DNA from: Prorocentrum cordatum
Lineage: Eukaryota; Sar; Dinophyceae; Prorocentrales; Prorocentraceae
Reading direction: 5' to 3'
NCBI GenBank assembly: GCA_963575745.1
Contig: CAUYUJ010014199.1
Coordinates: 237,433-272,432 of the forward strand
DNA: 35,000 nucleotides
In this document: positions 30,183 to 35,000 of the stretch, piece by piece
Layout: the number at the start of each line of letters is the position of its first letter
How positions within the stretch are numbered: the first letter of the stretch is position 1
Notes under the pieces: generated by a model
The model's database searches: none
What the model was told of the DNA's origin: nothing
What the model saw: the letters and a program-made list of their open reading frames with translations, nothing else
Translations under genes and position numbers: made by a program

Positions 30183-31092
30183 GTCTCAAGCACAGAGCGA
30201 TAGAGCAGGCAGGAGCCCTGCGCCCTTCCTCCCGCAGGGTCCGTCTCGAGTGGTTAGCGCTCGGGGCGAGGGTACTGTCGGGCGGGAGGCCGTCCTCCAT
30301 GGGCCGCCGCACGGGGTTGTTAGCGCTTGAACTCGCTACCACAGGGCGGACATCAGCGAATTCCAGCGAGTTCCCGCAGGGTGCAGGTGCGAGGCGTGGC
30401 ATGCGAGGGTGCAAGGGGGAGTCGGGTGATGAGGGCGACTACAGCCAAGACGCTGAACTAAGGAACCATTCGGGTTGGGAAGGGGCTCTACGTTCCTTAC
30501 ATTTAGTAGGTCCGTCCATGGCTATTTCTCCAGCGTTCCTCGTCCACGCAGGCGGGTTTGGGGTCAAAGAAGGGGCTTCGTTCCTTATTTGGCGTTCCTT
30601 CTTTCAGCGGCCCGACTGTAGGTGGGGTGGATGTCATGGCGTGGGCCATGATGTTTCCTCAGATTTCATGGCGCCTCTTCTTATTTCGTTACGTCCCTGG
30701 CCCCCCCCCCTGGGCCGCGCAGATGCCGCTGGCTATGATTTGCGGCCCCCTCCCCTCTTGGACGCCCCCCGCTTGGCCGCCCCCGAACTCCGCGGGCGGG
30801 CGGGAGGCCATCTGCCGAGGGGTGGCGCTTTCCGCGTGGCAGGCGCAGGCGCTGGCGCGGCGCCTCGCTCAGACCCGAGGCCTGGCGCGGGGAGTGCGCG
30901 CCCGCCGATGGGTGCCCCGCCAGGGGCGGTCTGCGCTGCCGAAGCGGCGTCGGCGCCCTGGCGCTGGCGCTCGACTCGAAAAACAGCAAACGCATACATG
31001 ATGGGCAATTTTTCCATTACCACTACCATATCTAGGACGGGAGAAGAGGGAGGATGAGTAGGCCCTCCTCCTCCTCCTCGTCCTCCTCCTAG
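30183..31092 (+). other. GC-rich region, possible unassigned exons
   Basis: Frames stay open over most of this region. A stretch after the acceptor-like CCCCCTGGGCCGCGCAG (about 30706-30722) codes in one frame for EAICRGVALSAWQAQALARR and in another for a Gly/Ala/Arg-rich peptide. Either may be part of the FHA gene or the next one, but nothing recognisable shows. A CCT-rich tract ends it at 31063-31090. Confidence 0.25.
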
Positions 31093-31249
31093 TCATCACC
31101 TCCGTCGACCCTGCAGTGCCCCCTATGCGAGTTCGAGGCCTCTGACTTGGACTCCCTATGCCGACATCTACGCAGCCATCTCCCTGGCCCAGTTCTCCCT
31201 CGGAAGCGCCGCCGCCGCCTCGCGGACACCCCGAGCGCCGCCCTAGGCA
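31093..31249 (+). pseudogene. C2H2 zinc-finger segment ahead of the next frame
   Basis: From a stop at 31090 the frame reads LQCPLCEFEASDLDSLCRHL then RSHLPGP. Cys-x2-Cys-x12-His-x3-His is a classical C2H2 finger, starting with Cys at 31117. There is no ATG before it. The frame stays open to 31644 but loses sense after about 31240, where the next frame takes over. It is probably the N-terminal part of one protein with 31250-32057, separated by an indel or a short intron. A single finger could bind nucleic acid in a retroelement ORF1-like protein, which is inference. Confidence 0.5.
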
Positions 31250-32057
31250 ATGTCCCAGGTGGTGGCGGCGAGCTGGATGCAGGGGCCTTCGGCGACAGTG
31301 AAACGTGGAGCAGATGGAGCCCACGGCTCGGCGCCACCAGCCAAGCAGGCCGCCAAGGGCAGCAAAAAGAAGGAAAAGGGCGACCTGCAGGCTGCGCTGT
31401 TGAAGGTGATCACAAAGCTGTGCCTCAACGACGCGCGCGAGCTGGCCAACCTCGCGGGGACAGTCTACCAGACGTGGGAGACTACCGAGACCGCGGACTC
31501 TTTTACGCAGATCATGATCGACGCGGGGCTCAAGTACGACGAGGTCCCAAACAAACCTCAAGGAGCGCCAGCAGGCCGGCGAAAACGTCGATTTCATGGC
31601 AAGAGGACCGCCGCACGTGCAGGTCTGGGGGGCGCTCGCTATGAGTTTGGTGAACCAGATGGACACCTTCCTGGACGGCAGCGATACCTACAAAGAGAGC
31701 GAGAAGAAGGTCTTCTACGAGTACTTCCAGAAGCACCTGGCCCAGAAGCTGCCGACGGATGTTGCCAAGCAGGTGCTGCACTTCCGTTACAAGAAGTTCA
31801 AGCCGACGAAGAACCAGGACAGGGCCACGGTGGCGGCGGAGGAGAAGAAGGGCAGGCTCACGTTCGCCTTCTCATACGATGAGCCAGGGAGGGAGGCGCG
31901 GTCGCTGTTGATTCAGTTTCTGAACTCGGACAAGGCCAAGGCGACGCAGCTGGTGGGACCTGCCCCAAGGGGCCCCCTCGAGCGCGAGGCGGCGAGGCTC
32001 CTGGCGATCTTCGAGAAGGGCGGTGGCAAGGACAAGGATCAGGATCAGGAGAGCTGA
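31250..32057 (+). pseudogene. Conserved-looking hypothetical protein with one frameshift
   Basis: ATG at 31250 opens a frame with GADGAHGSAPPAKQAAKGSK, then KVITKLCLNDARELANLAGT and AGLKYDEVPN. One extra base in the AAACAAA run near 31552-31557 shifts it. In the new frame it continues LKERQQAGENVDFMARGPPH, VQVWGALAMSLVNQMDTFLD, KKVFYEYFQKHLAQKLP and so on to a TGA at 32057. Removing one A would give about 268 residues: basic N-terminus, helical middle, acidic/basic Lys-Asp tail. Codons are GC-ending and composition is non-repetitive, so it was a real protein. I do not recognise the family; a multi-copy retroelement ORF1 is one possibility. If the frameshift is an assembly error, the gene may be intact. 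Confidence 0.6.
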
Positions 32058-33840
32058 GGACAAAAAAGAGAAAAAAAGGAACGACAGGAGTCGTTCGCGT
32101 GAGCGTGAGTGCGAGGGCCCCCGTGAGAGACGTTTATTGAGTAGAGGGACCTTTGCAGGTAGTGAACGATGAGCAGCTTTAGTGGCCCGAGGGACCATCC
32201 CAGACCCCTTTGAGGCCACGGGTTTCGACACATATTCGAATCCCGATCTTCCCCCAATCCCCTTAGTAGTGGCGGCTAAACGGGCTCCACGCAGAGGAGG
32301 AAAGGGTAAGCAATATTCTCACGGCAGACCCAGTGCGTCGGTCCCCTTCGTGCGCCTGCGCGGCGCCTGGGGTTCGCCGTCGCTTCAGGGGCAGTGCTGG
32401 CCCTGCCAGAGGGGGTTCCCCCTGTCTCTTTTCAAGGTTACCCGCTCCCCCAATAAGTCAGGTTGCGCTGAGTTCATGGCCAGTTTTATGGTATGAGATC
32501 GAGTAACTCATTTGGACTCCCCTCGCATTGCTCATTGCTCATTGCTCCTTGTCCTCCTCCTCCTCCTCCTCCACCTCCCTCTCCTGCCTATGGTAGTGGT
32601 GGTGGAACATGGGCGCATCAATAAAGATAGTTTCTCGGAGGTCCGCGCGGACCTGAAATACATGTTTCTTATATGCAGTTGTTTGTTCCTCTATTGGTGG
32701 TGGGCCGTCGTCTCGCCTCTTCGATCAGAGAGGGTGAGCTCCTGAAGATGGCTGTCCCGTCGGGGTTCTCCGCGCCGCCGAGGTGTCGTCGATAACCTCG
32801 CGCTGGCTGCTGATGTTGTGCCGTGATCTCTTCTCCTCTTCTGTGGCATCTGGTGTTTCCTTTGCGTGCTCGGTTGACAGTAGGTACTTTGCGTCTATAT
32901 CCAGCTTATCTTCATGACCTCTACTGTCATTGCTCGGTCTGCGCAGATACTACTTGACGCTGTGCGGTGGATAGGGATTCGGTCCATTACTTGGGGCCTA
33001 ACGCGAGCTGCTGGCTGCTCTGGGGGCGGCAAGCGCCATGAGGACGGCAGGCGTGGGCGCGCTTTGCCTCGTTTCAGTTTTGACCTCTGTTCTTCGCCCC
33101 CGTGTTTCTCCTGCTGTCTGAGCAATTGTTTCGTATTCGTGATGTTCCTGCCAGAGTTGCCGCCCCTTCTGGAGGCAACCTCAACACATCGCACTGCCCT
33201 CAATGTGTTGCTTTGATGTCCCATCTCCCATGGTGCCAACCAACATCGCAGAGCGGATTTCGTTCGAAAACCAATCGGATGGACCTGGACTGTCCTGGAG
33301 AATTTTGCGTTGACAGAAATCGACGCAAAAAATCCGCTGCAACACGTTTGCAACGTCGGTGCAATGACACCTTCTCCCCCCCCAACCAAAGAGCAACTGT
33401 CATGCGTGGCGCTGGTGCAGCGTGGCCCGTCAGTAGGCCCCGCACTGGGGCAGAGCGCCTGGCGGTCCCCAGAAGCAGCTCGCCTCCCGCTGCTGCCCTG
33501 CCTCCCGCTGCTGCTCTGCGTGGCAGGAGGGGGCGGACCGGTCGCAGGCGGGAGCGCTCCCGCTCCTCCGCTCGGGCTGTCCCTCTGGTGCCCTCGGGTG
33601 CTCGAGCGCTGCCCCAAGGGGCCCCGGCTCGCTGGAAGCGAGTCCAGGAGCAGGGGCGCCCCTCGGACACGCGCCCATTTCTCCCCCTGCTGGCCTACAT
33701 GGGAGGGCAGGGCTGTTCTCCTCCTCCTCCTCCTCCTTTCTCTTTCCGTCTTATTTCGTGCTCCTCTCCCCTTCCCTTCTCTTCCCTCCTCCTCGTTCTC
33801 CATCCCCCTTCTTTTTTCTTGTCCTCATCCTCCCTCCCCC
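32058..33840. other. No clear gene
   Basis: A purine-rich stretch follows the stop at 32057 (AAAAAAGAGAAAAAAAGGAA). The rest is mixed DNA with CCT-rich tracts at 32550-32580 and 33720-33740. Open frames on both strands overlap and none shows a domain. Confidence 0.4.
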
Positions 33841-33865
33841 GACGACGACGAGCCACGACGTCGTT

Positions 33866-33967
33866 GACGTCCAGCCCGTCTGTGCTCTGGCCGACGACGG
33901 TGGCGGCGGCGGCGCAGACGTCCAGCTCGTCCGTTTTGTGGCCGCTTTGCCTCCCCGTGGGGGGGGG
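33866..33967 (+). repeat. 51-bp tandem duplication
   Basis: GACGTCCAGCCCGTCTGTGC at 33866 and GACGTCCAGCTCGTCCGTTT at 33917 start two copies that both run to a TGGCC step. Confidence 0.75.
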
Positions 33968-34017
33968 CGCCCGCGTCCCCCACCTCAATGGGGGAGGTGG
34001 CAGGAAGGAGGAGGTGG

Positions 34018-34231
<214 letters not shown>

Positions 34232-34353
34232 GTTCGGTTCGGTCCTCCTCGAAGGTGCGAGTCAGGCTCGCAGCTACCGGGCGGGTGCCGCTCCCTGGGA
34301 AACAACAGCCGAGGTTGGCCCATGAGGGCCCACAGCTCAGTTGCAAACGCACA

Positions 34354-34617
34354 ACAGTTCGGGTTGACCCCAAAGGGGGTCCAGCGACAAGGAGGTGGTG
34401 CAATAGATTTGGTGCAATCGATTTGGGGTTGCAATAGATTTGGGGCGTGCAGTACATTTCGGGGCTCAAATGTATTGCTGGGTTTTCGCGTGTAATACAT
34501 CAGATGTAATACAATGCAAAACAATTCTTTGGCGCAGTACATTTGCAATACAATTGCCCCAAGTCTATTGCACCACCCATTTTCAGCTGGACCCCCTTTC
34601 GGGTCGCAAGGAACAGT
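34354..34617. mobile_element. Foldback/MITE-like element with ~59-bp inverted ends
   Basis: The left arm (34354-34412) holds ACAGTTC, GACCCCAAAGGGGGTCCAGC and GGTGGTGCAATAGATTTGG. The right arm (34559-34617) is its imperfect reverse complement: CCAAGTCTATTGCACCACCC, GCTGGACCCCCTTTCGGGTC and GAACAGT. Over the inner 47 bases 39 pair. The 146-bp centre is rich in TGCAATA and GTATTGC half-sites and has no frame. It has the size and shape of a non-autonomous DNA element, though no target-site duplication is evident. From 34618 to the end I see no feature. Confidence 0.7.
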
Positions 34618-35000
34618 AGGGCCGCAACAAGGCCCAAACAATCTCACTTATAAGACATCCTCCCTGCTCCTCCCCCACGCCTCCTCGTGCACGGCCACGT
34701 GGTCGTACACGGCGTCCCCGACCACGAATGCGGGCGCGTGCGCGGTGGGGGTGGGGGGAGAGGCACGGAGGGAAAGAATGGCCAGACGGAGCATGGACGA
34801 AAGTGCACACCCCACCCATGAGATACGTACACACCGACCATCATGAAGGAGCGATTAGAGAAATCCCGTGTAGCTGAGGTCCTAGGCACGGCTTATATTA
34901 CATACCATCTGAAGCTCAGCGTGTGTCAGCGTGTGGCCAATGAGTCGCATCCAGTCCACAGCGAGTTTAGACACATATTCACTGGAACAGTTTTTGGCGG

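Overview
This is eukaryotic nuclear DNA, most likely from a dinoflagellate. Four things suggest this: repeats make up most of the window; a broken LINE-type retroelement carries an RNase H domain and a Cys-rich tail of a kind I associate with dinoflagellate elements; the coding exons I can support are tiny, have GC-ending codons and are separated by very long introns; and one inferred intron has a GC donor. There are no operons, bacterial genes, rRNA, convincing tRNA or CRISPR array. Long open frames over trinucleotide or GC-rich repeats are artefacts. The species cannot be named from sequence alone.

The best host gene is a split forkhead-associated (FHA) domain on the + strand. Exon 1 (8539-8646) carries an ATG and the N-terminal beta strands with VVGK. 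Exon 2 (10917 to about 11013) carries SDFVVD and VSQRHAEL. Exon 3 (30108 to about 30182) carries LRDVSTNGT. Junction phases fit, order and strand agree, and the gene would span at least 21.6 kb with introns of about 2.3 kb and 19.1 kb.

Layout: 1-1690, a degraded member of a long repeat family; 1850-5400, pyrimidine/GA/ATC microsatellites and a ~160-bp satellite; 5995-7340, degenerate 5-nt and 11-nt repeats; 7380-8538, GC-rich DNA with a 16-bp palindrome; 8539-11013, exons 1 and 2 with an intron full of 10-11-nt and GAG repeats; 11014-18500, mixed GC-rich DNA with 11-nt, 5-nt and 14-nt repeats; 18540-24840, an array of one old and four younger ~1.3-1.45-kb units, the younger ones holding a (GTC)n block and a G-quadruplex motif; 25100-25632, a GAT microsatellite; 25930-27420, the retroelement remnant on the minus strand; 28090-29620, 5-nt repeats; 30108, exon 3; 31093-32057, a decayed multi-frame protein gene with a C2H2 finger segment in front; 34018-34230, GAT/GAG microsatellite; 34354-34617, a foldback (MITE-like) element.

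The retroelement, the satellite-like array and most simple repeats lie inside the inferred 19-kb intron 2, so the window is mainly one host gene inflated by repeats.
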